Source of the DNA: Saccharina japonica
Taxonomy: Eukaryota > Sar > Phaeophyceae > Laminariales > Laminariaceae
Assembly (NCBI GenBank): GCA_008828725.1
Contig: MEHQ01001776.1
Location: forward strand, 249,001-313,000
Direction of reading: 5' to 3'
Length of the DNA: 64,000 nucleotides
Below are positions 37,211 through 49,900 of the stretch, piece by piece. The notes beneath the pieces are model-generated. The model saw only the letters and a list, made by a program, of their open reading frames with translations, was not told the DNA's origin and searched no databases. How positions within the stretch are numbered: position 1 is the stretch's first letter; every line of letters starts with the position of its first letter. The position numbers were made by a program, and so were the translations under genes.

Positions 37211-39219
37211 CACATCGGACAGCTCATGAGCTAGCTCATCTGTCGTGTATAGCTCAAGCCTTTAAATCATGTGCAGATGAGCTATCACCTATAGCTCAAG
37301 CCGGGGAAAACAAGTGTAGCTCATGTAGCCCATTTAACTCATTTTGGGCCAAATGAGCTATTAATAGCTCATTTAGCTCCTATAGCTCACCCTGGGAACA
37401 TATTGCAGGTGAGCTATCCTCTATATCTCAAGCTTTGAAAACATGTGCAGATGAGCTATCACCTATTATAGCTCAAGCTGGGGGAAACATTTGTAGCTCA
37501 TGCAGCTCCTATAGCTCATTCTGAGCCAAATGAGCTAGCTCGTGTAGCTCCTATATAGCTCACCTTGGGCAAACATGTGCCGATGAGCTATCCTCTATAG
37601 CCCAAGCTTTGACAACATGTGCAGATGAGCTATCGCCTATAGCTCAAGCCAGGAAAAATAGCAGATGAGCTACCGCCTGTAGCTCAAGCCGGGAAAACAT
37701 ATGCAGATCAGCTATCGCCTATAGCTCATCCAGGGAAAACATAATAACACAGCACGGCCTTCTGCGCGTCGAAATATGCGCGTAGCAGTTATAAACCAGC
37801 CATTTATGGACAGCGGGTTTTTGGTAAATGCTTGTTCGGGAGTGCATGGAGGGGGGGGGGTTGGTCGTTTTTTGGTGGATGAGATAGAAGGATGTTGGAT
37901 GTGGTAGCCTTCCATTTGCGTCACATCGGTTTTGATTTGTCGCATGATACTGCTACGCTTTTGATCTGGTGAGTTCTTCACTTTTGTTCCCTGAGTCGTT
38001 TTTGGAACAACATTACACATTGAAATTGTCGGATGGCAAGCATACTATAATAATAAATAATCATAGCTCATGTACGTAGCTCATTGTAGCTCTTTCCCGG
38101 CGAAACATGCATATAACACCCTCAATTTGGCTTATATGTACTCCACTTTGAATGAAATACGGAACAATCCATTTTTTCCACCTTGTTGTGCAGAAAATTA
38201 GCAACTTTACCTTTTTTCTTGACTCAAGTTTTTTTGTCCTATACTGAAATCAAGTAAGTAAGGTAAGTAATATTTATTTTTAATCATCCTCTGGTCAACT
38301 TTATTTTCAAGGTTCTTTTAGTAATTTCGTTTTCATGCTCACACTAATACTGAAATCAAGTTAATAAAAGTCTCGTCTTTGTCGAGAGATTTGAAGACAA
38401 GACTTTTTGTTATCAACATAGATTTAGTACGGAACTAAAAATTATCGTTTTGATCAAGACGAGACTTCACCACACCCCGGACGAGACTTATACCACACCC
38501 ACTCCGGATATATTCCAAAAGGTCTCGTTTTGGAAGTCCGCGCGCGCGAGCTTCGGCCCAGATTTGGTTGACAGCTCTTGAGCTAGCTCAGCTATCGTTT
38601 ATAGCTCAAGCTTTGAAAACATGTTGTGCAGACTGTGGTGCAGATGAGCTATTATTGTCTATCTCAAGCTTTAAAAACATGTGCCGATGAGCTATGTATC
38701 GCTTTGAAAATATACATGTTGTATGTGCAGATGAGCTATGATAATCGCCTATAGCTCAAGCTTTGAAAACATGTGCAAAATTAAATGAGCTATCGCCTAT
38801 TATAGCTCAAGCCTTCGAAACATGTGCAGATGAGTTAATACCGCCTATATATAGCTCAAGCCGGGGACAATATGTACCTGGCATGTGTAGCTCATGTAGC
38901 TCCTATAGCCCATTTCGGGGGCAGATGAGCTAGATCAGGTAGCTCCTCTCCTCCTATAATATAGCTCACCCTCGGCGAATGAATGTGTGTAGATGAGCTA
39001 TCTTCTGAAGCTCAATCAAGCTTTGAAAACATGTACTACTTTCTTTTATCATATGTATGTGCAGATGAGCTATCGCCTATACCTCAAGCCAAAAGGAAAC
39101 CTTGCGCAGCTCTCATGTAACTCACGTATATATATACTCGTAGCTCACCGGTGAGCTATTATAGCTCTTTATTAAAGAGCTAGTAGCTCGAGCTACGGTG
39201 AGCTAATAATCTGTCCTGG
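37211..39219 (+). mobile_element. 2-kb CGGACAG-TIR element with AGCTCAT satellite core
   Basis: Begins CACATCGGACAGCTCATGAG and ends AATCTGTCCTGGGTG, termini like the GATCAT-core family. The interior is dozens of GATGAGCTATCGCCTATAGC..CAAGC..GAAAACATGTGCA units, interrupted at 37740-38570 by sequence including a C/G run near 37850. Confidence 0.65.
37740..38570. other. Non-satellite block inside the AGCTCAT element
   Basis: Contains a 9-base G run, two CTGAAATCAAGTAAGTAAG/CTGAAATCAAGTTAATAA units near 38245 and 38350, and AAGACGAGACTT motifs. Unrecognised. Confidence 0.4.
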
Positions 39220-40105
39220 GTGTAAAAAAACTCCGTGAATTATCGTGGTGGCGAAATCCCGCAGAAAAAGTTCCCAAAAATACCTGCACCAACTATTAAT
39301 ATTAGTTAGTCTAATAATAACTCGTAGACTACTTGTACTCGTACGACCACGAAAAAGTAAAAAACGTTCCGCAGGGGACTCCACTGAAAAATCCTAAACT
39401 TCCTGAAAAATGATCAACTTCCCAAAAAATGTCATGTAGTATGTATGTATCTGGTGGCCTGGTGGTGGTGCCCATACATTTTTCCATTTTGAATATCATT
39501 GGACATGCCGGCATGCCGACCGGTATCAGCCTCACCGGTGCATTGGTACACCTGGCACCAGATTGTACAACGTTAACATAGTCTCTCTGATCAGCTACGT
39601 ACGTACCGTTGGGCGTTCCGTTCCGCCTTTCGCGCTCTGCTGTTCGTTGTTGTTGTCGTCTTATGATACGGGAAAATATAAAGCGCGCAAAATAAAAAAT
39701 CCCAAAACAAAATATACAACAGTTTATTTGTAATACAAAAGAAGAGGAGCCGCGAGATCGTGCTACTCGTACAAAGCTCGTACGTATGGTACTATCGCTG
39801 TGTACAATACTGCACACTTCCCGCACGGGATGGTGGATGGGTGGATGCGTGGCAACTGGCCAATGTTTCGCTGTGTACTCTGTCTTCCTTCAAGTTTTTT
39901 TATCGACAGCTCCCGGATACCCCTCGCCCCTGATACAAAACGCTTCGTGAAAACTACTGGAAACCCATGCTCGCTATTCCCCGCAGGAACTAAAAAACTC
40001 AGAACCAAAGGAAAGAAGGCTACGAGGCCTGTCAGCTGTCGACTTGCTCCGCGATTCAGCCGGGATCCCTGGCTTCGAACAACCCCATTCTTTGCCTGTG
40101 AGGCG
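39220..40105 (+). promoter_or_regulatory. Upstream region of the Ca2+-dependent kinase
   Basis: No gene between the satellite element and the kinase ATG. The kinase frame is open upstream to an ATG at 39800, but that extension would bury the N-terminal acylation motif, so it is read as 5' UTR. No TATA box recognised. Confidence 0.4.
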
Positions 40106-40318
40106 ATGGGTTGCTCCTCTGGTAAATTCTCCCGCCAAGAGACAACAGATCAAAGGCCGGATGTGTTCATTCCGCCCAGCGCCGCTCCGAAGGCAAACAT
40201 CAACGAGGTAAATGCAAATGGCAGTCATGTCATAAGCGACGACCTCGACGAGACAGCAAAGAAGAAGAAGCTGCTCCGACAGAAGCACCAGATGTCTATG
40301 GAGGACCGCCACAATCAG
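40106..40318 (+). CDS. CDPK exon 1: acylation motif, variable domain
   Basis: 71 codons, [19 protein letters not shown] onward, ending SMEDRHNQ. Donor GTGCTT, phase 0. GAG|GTAAAT at 40205 is an alternative internal donor. Confidence 0.85.
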
Positions 40319-40898
40319 GTGCTTTTGCTGTTGTTGTCGTCGTCCCCGCGGTCATGGTGGGCTCCTCTGTTTCGTGTATTTTTGGTTGTTTTTCAAAACC
40401 GGACCTGCTGCTATCATACTACGGGAAGACGTGTGTTAGAGAGCTGTCCTATGTACCACAGGTATACGTCAAGCTACGTATGAAAATGATGCGACTATGG
40501 ACAGAAATATAAGGACCGTTTTAATGTTTTTCTGTACGATATTCAAATGGTACTTGCCTTCCAACGGTTCTTATATTTTCGGCCAGTGTGGTATGCACAG
40601 CGGATGAACCAGAGAGGGTGTCCATTTCCCCAAGTTGCCTTTCTCGATGCACGGCACCCTCGGCACGTACCATCGTACCATAGATAGCCGGAGGAAGCAG
40701 GTGACCACATGGGAGGTCCGTTATGGAAATAGCTTGCCCTTCCAGACTCTAATATCGTGCGTTCTTGTTTTTCGTCTTTTTTCGCCATGTGTATTTTTAA
40801 TGTTTCTGTTTCCTACGTACCAGGTACGGTATTTTCCGTATACCTCTGGTCCATGTTCACATTTCATCTTGCCGAACGGCTGCTGGTTGCTGCTGCTG

Positions 40899-40931
<33 letters not shown>

Positions 40932-43900
40932 GATGCTGTGATACTTCTTTGTACAATCGTATCTGTTTTGTATGTACGCTGTACCTGGTATATTGTCGAG
41001 ACCATTCCGCAGATGTTTCAAATCGAGCGAGAAATTGCGGAACAGCGCGCAACAGCAGCAACAGCGGGCAGTATGTACGAGGTATTTTACTGTTTTTTTC
41101 ACTAAAAACGGCTCTAATGCTGGATGCATGCGTGTTCGCAGATCCTCACCCCGTTGATTCGCAAAATATACTTGCTTTCGCGGGATTTTAATTATATCCC
41201 CTCGTAGCCCTTAATTTACTACTATGTAGAAACCCCTGCATTTTCCCCCGGACGGGGGACGGGGATGGTATTGTTTTGTCCCCTGTACCCTGCGTTTGCC
41301 CCGGACAGGGTGGATAATAGTGTTGCATCCCCTGTTTGAATGCCTTTCAAGATTGGCGGTGGCTGTTCGTTGGTGCCGTCCGCAAGTATTTTAGCCGTGG
41401 GTCATGTAACGCGTACCAGGTACTGGAACGTATACGGTGTCTGTACAGCAGTATCCGTACATCCGTACCTCCTTACTCGTATTCACCAGTGGTATAATCA
41501 CGTATGAATACGTGCTGGGCTGTTTGAATTTGCACTTGATGTTTTACCACCTGGCAGCATGTTCCCATGGGTCATGTGGTACTTTGAGCCCGCAGTCGGC
41601 CCATCCCATTTGACATTTAGCACCCTGCTCCCAACTATTATAGTGGCGCAGAAATTTACCAGTACTCCAGAGTACTCCGCCCTGCGCAGGAGCCGCCGGA
41701 GGCTCATCTGGCACGCTGTTCCCATTTGGAGTACGTACTCGTACATGTTTATTTTTTATTTTCTTTTACTAATACGAGTGTTTGCGAAAAAGAGTCTTTA
41801 GGAATTCACTTTCCTTCCGCTAGAAAAAAACGAATTTCGTTGCCATCATTATCTTGGTGTGTTTGCGAGCGAGGTAACAACCAACTCCTGCAGGCGACGC
41901 CTCCGATTTCGAGGAGGGAAGTGAGGATGTACGGCAACACGGCAAACAAAAAAAAAACAGCGTACGAGTAGCAACGGTAGCCCACCAACGATGGCGGCGG
42001 CAGAGTCAACCGCAGTGCCGCCGCTGCTATCCCACGACCGCAATCAGCAGCACAGCTAGCGGCATCATCCGCTTGAGCAACAAAAACAAACAGCATACTC
42101 AGCTCAGCAAAAAAAAACGTACTACGAATGTAGTTAATATGGATCTTGAAAAATTATTCGGTTTTCGTATGCCCCGCGGAGCACTGGCTTTCCCGAGCGC
42201 CACCGGGCCTCCCGCAGCCGCGCCACCGCCCCACACAGCAGCCACACAGCAGTCCTCGGTGTCCCCGGCCAAAGAACGGGCGTCGCCGCCCAACTCGTCG
42301 AGCCGGGGGGGTCGAAAGGTTAGGTTCCCTATCGGGGACGGTTTGCGGGATCCCCTGGATGTGGTGGAAATCGAGTTTAAAAGGCTAAAACTCTTGTAGC
42401 ATCTGTTGATCGACATTTTTAGTCTACTTTCCCTACAATGGCGTCGCAGGCAGGGCGTGAGATTCCGAAGACTGAGGTCGGTGGTTCGATCCTCACCTTC
42501 ATCCCATAAAAAGGAAAAAATGGGAAAAATCTCATGTTCAAGAACTTGTAAAACTCACTCACTTAGAAAACACCCAGAAAGGAACGATGAGAGCAATGCG
42601 ATCATTGCACACTGAGTCCAGTACCGAAAAGTCGGAGGTAAAACTTGGATACTCAGAGTCTCATCGGGGTTCCTGACTTACACCGAAGAGATAAGTCAGG
42701 TTTAGTGAGGGAGAATGTGGTGGAAATCGAGTTTAAAAGGCTAAAACTCTTGTAGCATCTGTTGATCGACATTTTTAGTCTACTTTCCCTACATGGATGA
42801 GGGGGGTTTCCAACGTTTTTGGAGGCGTTTCCTACCCGGAGATGTTTTGGTGACTCCCCCGTTTTGGGTCTCCATTTGTTTGGAAGGTGTTTTCGCTACC
42901 CTTTTTGGGGGGTCGGCGGTACTCTGTACGCCCACAGGTCCTCCTCTCGAGCCCCGCCTTTTCGAGCATTTTCTACGGGTAGGTGATACTGGTACTAGAG
43001 AGACAGCAGTTTGTATGCTTGTACTTGGACAGCAGTGCAAACAAGCTCGTAGTACCGGTTTGCATCCTTGTGCTACTAAGACCACTCGCACTGCAGTACA
43101 GGACACCTGGTAAGAAACGATAAATCTGGTCCAGGCTGGATTTCTTATTCGAGAGAGGGTGCTTTCTACACTAATTTCAAGATAATGACTCCCGAATTTA
43201 TTATTTTCCTCCAAATCTCGGCCTGCTTTCTTGTTAGCCTGTTTCATATTATTAATAGGTGTCCTGTACTGTATGATATGATATAATGTTAATGTTTCTA
43301 TTAATACATATATACAAGGGTTTGTGTCTGACGACGCCCGCTCATTGAAGCGAGCCCAAAGCCTTGGCATTGGTGGCTAGTGGAAAGACGTCCGTGCGCA
43401 AGACTTATTTACAATGAGCGAATGCAAAGCACCATTACCGGGCTTGCATCTGGGCATCGTACATACATGGAGGGTTAGGGTTAGATGAACGAACGGATTA
43501 ACTGGAATTACTGCCATACGTACATATGCTGCACGCTGCACGTGACATGTGGCGCAGCTATAATAGAATAGAAAGTCTCCGGCATGACGAACATGTATGG
43601 CGGAAAATGGTGACGAAATCGAGATGACGGGAAAAGGAACATAACGTATAATATGTCTGGAAAACGAAACCGAGAAGCTCTAAACGCGTCTCTAATCAAA
43701 ATGGCGGGAAAATGGAACGATGGGAGACAACTACACACATACAGCAGTAAATATATATCAGTAGTACAACAACAAAACAGCGACATTAACGTATGGTTTC
43801 AATATGGGTATTCGTACCTTCATACTAATAGTATTCATAATTGTAAGGGCCCGCGAAGGCGTGTGTGTATGAACAATCCGACGCGAGTCAACGAGGGAAG

Positions 43901-46900
43901 AAAATGCTCGACTCTTCTCGCGATGGACACGAAGGCATTCACCTTTCGTCGTGGGGAGGGGTGCTTGTTATGGTACTTGGATATTTATAAAAATAAAAAA
44001 ACGACGGCTGTGAGATCGAGGATTTCGTCGAAACTCGTATCATGTTTGTTTGCAAGCTGTGTGTGATACTTGGATCTATGTATGATATGTGACGCCAGAT
44101 TTCTCTGAGATAGGGAAGGGAGAGAGCTGGAGAATGATGTATATTATGCGTGTTATACAGAAAAGGAGACGTGGGAAAATGACGCATGGCTGGAAAAGGG
44201 ACCATGACGTATGACGGAAAAATGAAATCGAGAATGAAATGGAGGAAAGGAAACGTGAAACCGGGTTACTCGCTGGGAGAAAAAGGAGACAGCGAGAACA
44301 AGGGGCTGCTGTGCGTACAGGAGTCGGCTGTGCGGGGGGTGAACCATGTTCAGAACGCGCCGTCAAGACTTTCGTACTGAACGCTGCTTAAGAACTGGCC
44401 CCACATATTTGGGGACACTCGGAATTAGTGTCGGACAATTTTTTCAGTTCTGAATGGGTTAAGCGAGACTGTGATATGGGTAGTGGGTATGTTACGGGTT
44501 ACCGGCACGTGATACTTGGTACCGGGTACCTGGTATGTGTCACTGGTATGATGTGATACATGTAGTTCACGTTACCGGGTATAGTATGCCAGGTATATGG
44601 TACACGGTGTAGTGTAATAGGGTGTCGGGTATCAGGTGGGACTGATAAGTTCGACGTCCATGTTGCAATTGCTTGCTCCAAACTGCTCCAAAATATCTCC
44701 AACTTGACGACTTTCACGGGTAGGCGTGTTGACATGTCTATATACTCGCAGCTGTCTTGAGTCTTACAGGCTCCACATATCAGACAGATCACAATCTACT
44801 GTAGATCATCTAGATCCTCACCTGCGGTTACGATACGTTGTTCAGACAGTACAGATCCAACCCAAAAGGCATGCCCTGGATAGATCATGCAGGGTTTGCA
44901 CCTCCCACCTGGCAACATGAGCTAGATCATACAGATCATACAGATCATTCAGGTCAGGGATATATATGCCCTGAAATATCTAGACCATGAAGTGGGAATG
45001 ATCTGAATGATCTGTCCGAGGTGCGCGAGATTTTAAGATAACGCTGTACTTTCTGCCTTCTAAGGCTCCAGTACTGGCTCCGATTTTCTTGATGTTCCAT
45101 GATTTTCCGCTGACGCCACCGCTCGCTCAACCTTTACCAAACGACCAAATGCAGACGCTGGTGCAGAACCTGGTTCACGATGAATTCCGACGACAAATAT
45201 CGGAGGTCTACGATTTGAGGTGAGTCCGCTTTTGACGGAGATGTGAGGACCCTTCGGTTCTGATATTTATGAGCCAACGGGCCTGCGTGGTAGTTCGTTT
45301 CACAAACGAAATGCATAGGTGTGTCCTCGCTATTTATAGTCGTTGATTTTGTGATGTACGTTTGATAGCCTGGTAGTTGGTTGTTGTATATATGGTACGT
45401 AGCTCTTCTGTTTTTGGTCGTTAGATTACACAGGCTGTTCGTTAGTTTCTCACGGTTTGGTCGGTACCTGGTATGTTTTTCAGACTGGTCGTTAGCGTTT
45501 GCCGGGATTGTCGGGATATTTTTACAGGCTTTTTGGCGTTTTACGGGATATCCATTATATTTGTAAGGCGTGTTGCTAGCTTCTGACAGGACGGTCATGA
45601 CATTTTACAAGTTGGTTGTTAGCGTGTGACTGGCTGGTCCTTAGCTGTTGACGGACTGGCGTGACTGGCCGGTCTCCAACGTTTGGCGAAAAAACTTGTC
45701 GCTAGCGTTTGACAGGGTGGTCGCAAGCTTCTACAGGTTGGTTGTTAGCGTGTAACTGGCTGGTCCTGAGCTTTTGACAAGGGTGGGTTTTACGGTTTGT
45801 CTGGTTGGCCCTTGGCGCTTGACAGACTGGTCCTAATAATTCCTTGGGTTGTTTTGTAGTGTTGATAAAAAACAAGGCTACGTATCGCAAAAATCAAAAC
45901 GAAAACGATCATACTCTGTTTTTTTTTGTTTCGCGGTTTCTGCTCCGTTTTTGGTATCTCACGCAGTGAGGGGGTGAGTCTTGGAGCTGGTGGGTTCGGG
46001 AAGGTGCAGACGGTAGTGCACAAGCAAAGCGGCACCAAGTACGCCCTCAAGGTGAGATGGAACGCCGTGACCGGGATGGTGTTGGTGGCTGTGGCGGTGG
46101 GGTTGGTGGTGGTACTGGTGGTGGTGATGCAGCGTGTGTGGGTGGTAGTGGTAGTGGCGGTGGTGGCGGTGATGGGGTTGGTGGTGCCGGTGGTGTCGGT
46201 GGTAGTAGTGGTGTTGTCGGTGGTTGTTGTTGTGGTGGTGGTGGTGATGACGGTGGGGTTGGTGGTAGTGGTGATGGTGGTGGTGGTGGTGGTGGGGGAT
46301 GTTGGTTGGGTTGGTGTTGGTGGTGTCGGTGGTGGTGGTTGTGGTGGCGGGGTTGGCGATGGTGGTGGTGGTAGTAGTGGTGTTGGTGGTGGTGGAGGTG
46401 TTGACAGTGTTGGTGGTCGTGGCTGTAGTGGTAGTGTTGTTGTGGAGGTGGCGGCGGGGTTGGTGGTGGTTGTGGTAGTGGCGGAGTTAGTTGTTAGTTT
46501 GGTGGTGGTGGTGGTGGTGGCGTTCGTGGTGGTGGTGGTGATTGTGGTGGCGGTGTTGGTGGTGGCGGTTGTTGCGGTGGTGGTGGTGATGGCGGCGGGG
46601 TTGGCGACTGGGTTGCAGGTGGTGTGGTGGTGGGATTGGTAGTTGGGTTGGTGAGGGTGTTGCTGATATTGCTGGTGTTGTTGGTGGTGATGTGGATGCA
46701 TTGTTGATGTCGCGTTATGTTGATATTTACTGCTGCTGCGGCTCTTGCTACTTCTACTGATGTTGCTGCTGCTACCAACGCTACTGCTATCGCTGTTACT
46801 GCTGCTCACTCTGCTGGTAACGCTGCTAACTCGGCTTCTACTGCTGCTGCTGCTTCTGCTGCTGCTACCGCTACTACTACCGTTGCGCCTACCGCTGCTG

Positions 46901-49900
46901 CTACCAATGCTACTTATATCAACGCTGCTATCGTTTTTTTGGACTGGGTGGATGAATGGATCGGTCAAACGATGGATGGATGGCTTGGCATGGATGCATG
47001 GATGGACGGACGGACGAATGGCATGGATGGATTGGCGTATGGGCTTGGCAGGTGGTGGAGCTCTCTCGAGTGAAGGACGCGAAGAGCCTGGACTTCTTTT
47101 TCAAGGAGGTCGACATGATGCGGGTAAGCTAACATGTGAACATGGTACAGTAGGACACCGCGGTTTGATCCCTTGACCGCCCCCCTACACGTTAGTTCCT
47201 ACTCGTACACTGAAACGAAAATGCTAAGGCGAAAAGAGCCCTTGACACGCGCGAGAAATGGGCCTCCTATGGGCACCATTTCCTTTTCAATGAATGTACT
47301 TCAAATGTTCTAGGAGACCGTGGTTTGACCGCTCGACTGACCGCCCCTACACTAAAACTTGTATATAATATGCTAGGAGACCGCGATTTGACCGCTTGAC
47401 TGACCGCCCCCTACACTATAAATAGTATACACTATACTAGGAGATCGCGAGTTGACCGCTTGACTGACCGCCCCCTACACTAAAAATAGTATATACTATG
47501 CTAGGAGACCGCGGTTTGACCGCTTAACTGACCGCCCCTACGCTGAAACTAGTATACACTATGCTAGGAGACCGCGATTTGACCCCTTAACTGACCGCCC
47601 CCTACGGTAAAACTAGTATACAAGATGCCAGGAGACCGCGATTTGACCGCTTGACTGACCGCCCCCTACACTGAAGCTAGTATACAAGTTGCCAGGAGAC
47701 CGCGGTTTGACCGCTTGACTGACCGTACCCTACACTAAAACTAGTGTGTTACGGCCAACAGAGGCCTCGACGCGCGCAAAAGTCCGGCCTCCTACAGAGT
47801 ATCACCTTTGCAGTGTATTCACTTCAAATATGCTAGGAGACCGTGGTCTGACTGCTTGACTGACCGCCCCTACACTAAAACTAGCATACACGATACTAGG
47901 AGACCTCGGTTTGACTGCTTGACTGACCGCCCCTACGCTAAAAATAGTATACAAGATGCTAGGAGACCGTGGTTTGACCCCTTGACTGACCGCCCCTATA
48001 CTAAAACTAGCATAATAAGGCTAGGAGACCGCCGTTTGACCCCTCGAATGACTGCCCCCCTACACTAGAATTAGTATATTTTGGCCAAAAAGAGGCCTTG
48101 ACTCCAAAGGACCGGTCTCCTACATGGGAATGTCTTGTTTGCGGGTAGGCGCTTGCGCGCGCCTCCCCCCGCTTTCTCCTTTCCTCCCTCCTTGTTACTC
48201 TGTCAGCGATCGGCGCAATCCTTGGCACAGCGCTTGGCGGTAAGCCCTGGTGTAAAGCGACAGCTTACACATCGGACAGAGTCGGATCAAAATCAGATCA
48301 GATGAGATCCCCACTCGATCGTCTAGATATTTTCATGGCAGCATATCGTTGACCTATGTGGTGGTCACGATTTAGATTATGTTTGTCGGGTAGGACCTAT
48401 CTATCTGTATGATGTGTATGACACGGGTGTTGCGCACATGTTTGCCGAGTGGAATATGTATGGTACCGCTATTGCGCAACATAGTATAACGACAAGTACA
48501 GGGTCTAGATTTTCTAGATTGTGCTCTAGATCGCCCTTTAGATCATTCACTAGATCGTGCTCTGGATTGTTCACGAGACTTGTTCTGTAGATCGTTCTGT
48601 AGATCGTGATCTAGTTCGTGATCGGGATAGTACTCCAGACCGTTCTCTAGACCGTTATCGAGATCGTTATCTGTCCGTAGTGTGGAAGGTTACGAATAGT
48701 TATTATTTTTCCAGACATCCGCCTGTGCGGCCTGCGTTCTTACGCTGTCGTTAGTCCTTGGAAGCAGCGAAAACGAATGAGTTGCGCTTAGACGTTGCGC
48801 TTAGACGTGATCGTGTGCAGCTGCGGCCGCCGCCGCTGCTACTGCTGCTGCTGCTGCTGCTGCTGCTGTCACGCGGTTAGGCCTAGAGCTGTGACATGAT
48901 GGCGCGGATGGCAGGGGCAGGAGCGTGCGTCGCGTCAGAGCCCCGAGCGTTACTGATTAGTATACTGTACTCTTGGCTGCTTGCGGTTTGTACCTGCGGT
49001 TCGTACTTGCACATGCTTGCCTTAAAAGGCGGGGTCCGCGGTCGGGTGGACTTTTTCAAGGGTTTGCATAGTTGTGCATGTACCATGTAGGGTATATACG
49101 CTCGGGTACCAGGGTACTACACCTGGGTGTTTTGGTCATACTCGGTACCCCAGAGTATATACTGAAGTACCCTACGAAACACATCTGTATCCTCTAGGAT
49201 ACCCGTGGTTGTTTTGGTCATACTCGGGTAGGTACCCGGGTATCCCCAGACTGCACTGGCATACCTTTGCTAAACACACACCCCGAACCCCCTGTAGAAT
49301 GCCACTCCTCGTGTTCCAATCAGGGCAAGTGGTTTGGTTCTCTGTGCCGGTTTTGTTTTGCACGGACGCAGTTGTGCGGAGCTGTCTCTTGGTAGAGTAA
49401 TCGTTTTGGCGGCCTTGTTTTTGCTTTGTGTATGTTTTGTACTAACGAGTTGTTCTCTTTGATTATCGGCATCCGAATCCAACCCAACCCAAACTCACCC
49501 CAATCCAACCCAACCCAACCCAACCCAACCCAACCCAACCCAACCGATTGTCCCACACTCGACAGCAACTGGACCATCCCAACATCTGCAGGCTGCATGC
49601 GGTGTACTCAACTGTGGAGCACCTCTTCATGGTCATGGTGAGAAATATACCACCAGTACTATTTCGTCTCCCCGAATTCAGAAAATAAATAATTAATACT
49701 ACTTTCGCTTAAAAATATATATATATCAATATGTGTGTGAGTGAGCGTGTGTTTTTCATATTAAACCAAGCAGCAGTTACCAGGTGACAACCGAATGAAT
49801 GCCCACTTCCCCGGTCGGGATATAGTCTCGGGTCACACGGAAAACAAGCAGACCGACGTCGTGTGTCATTTAAGTCATTTTTTTTTTTGCAGTACGGTAT

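Noticed and set aside
37211-39219. CRISPR-like array
   Set aside because: Units are degenerate, contiguous and palindromic without unique spacers, and the setting is a eukaryotic intergenic element.
39800-40105. In-frame N-terminal extension of the kinase
   Set aside because: It would place MGCSSGK internally and abolish acylation; the extension has no conserved feature.
41142-41190. Possible extra CDPK exon after a TTCGCAG acceptor
   Set aside because: No donor in register, and exons 2 and 3 already join in phase; the implied intron would be only 60 bp.
45790-46968. 392-codon minus ORF and 238-codon plus ORF around 46 kb
   Set aside because: Both are translations of a GGTGGT/GCT triplet satellite in CDPK intron 4; composition is only Thr/Pro/Ser or Val/Gly.
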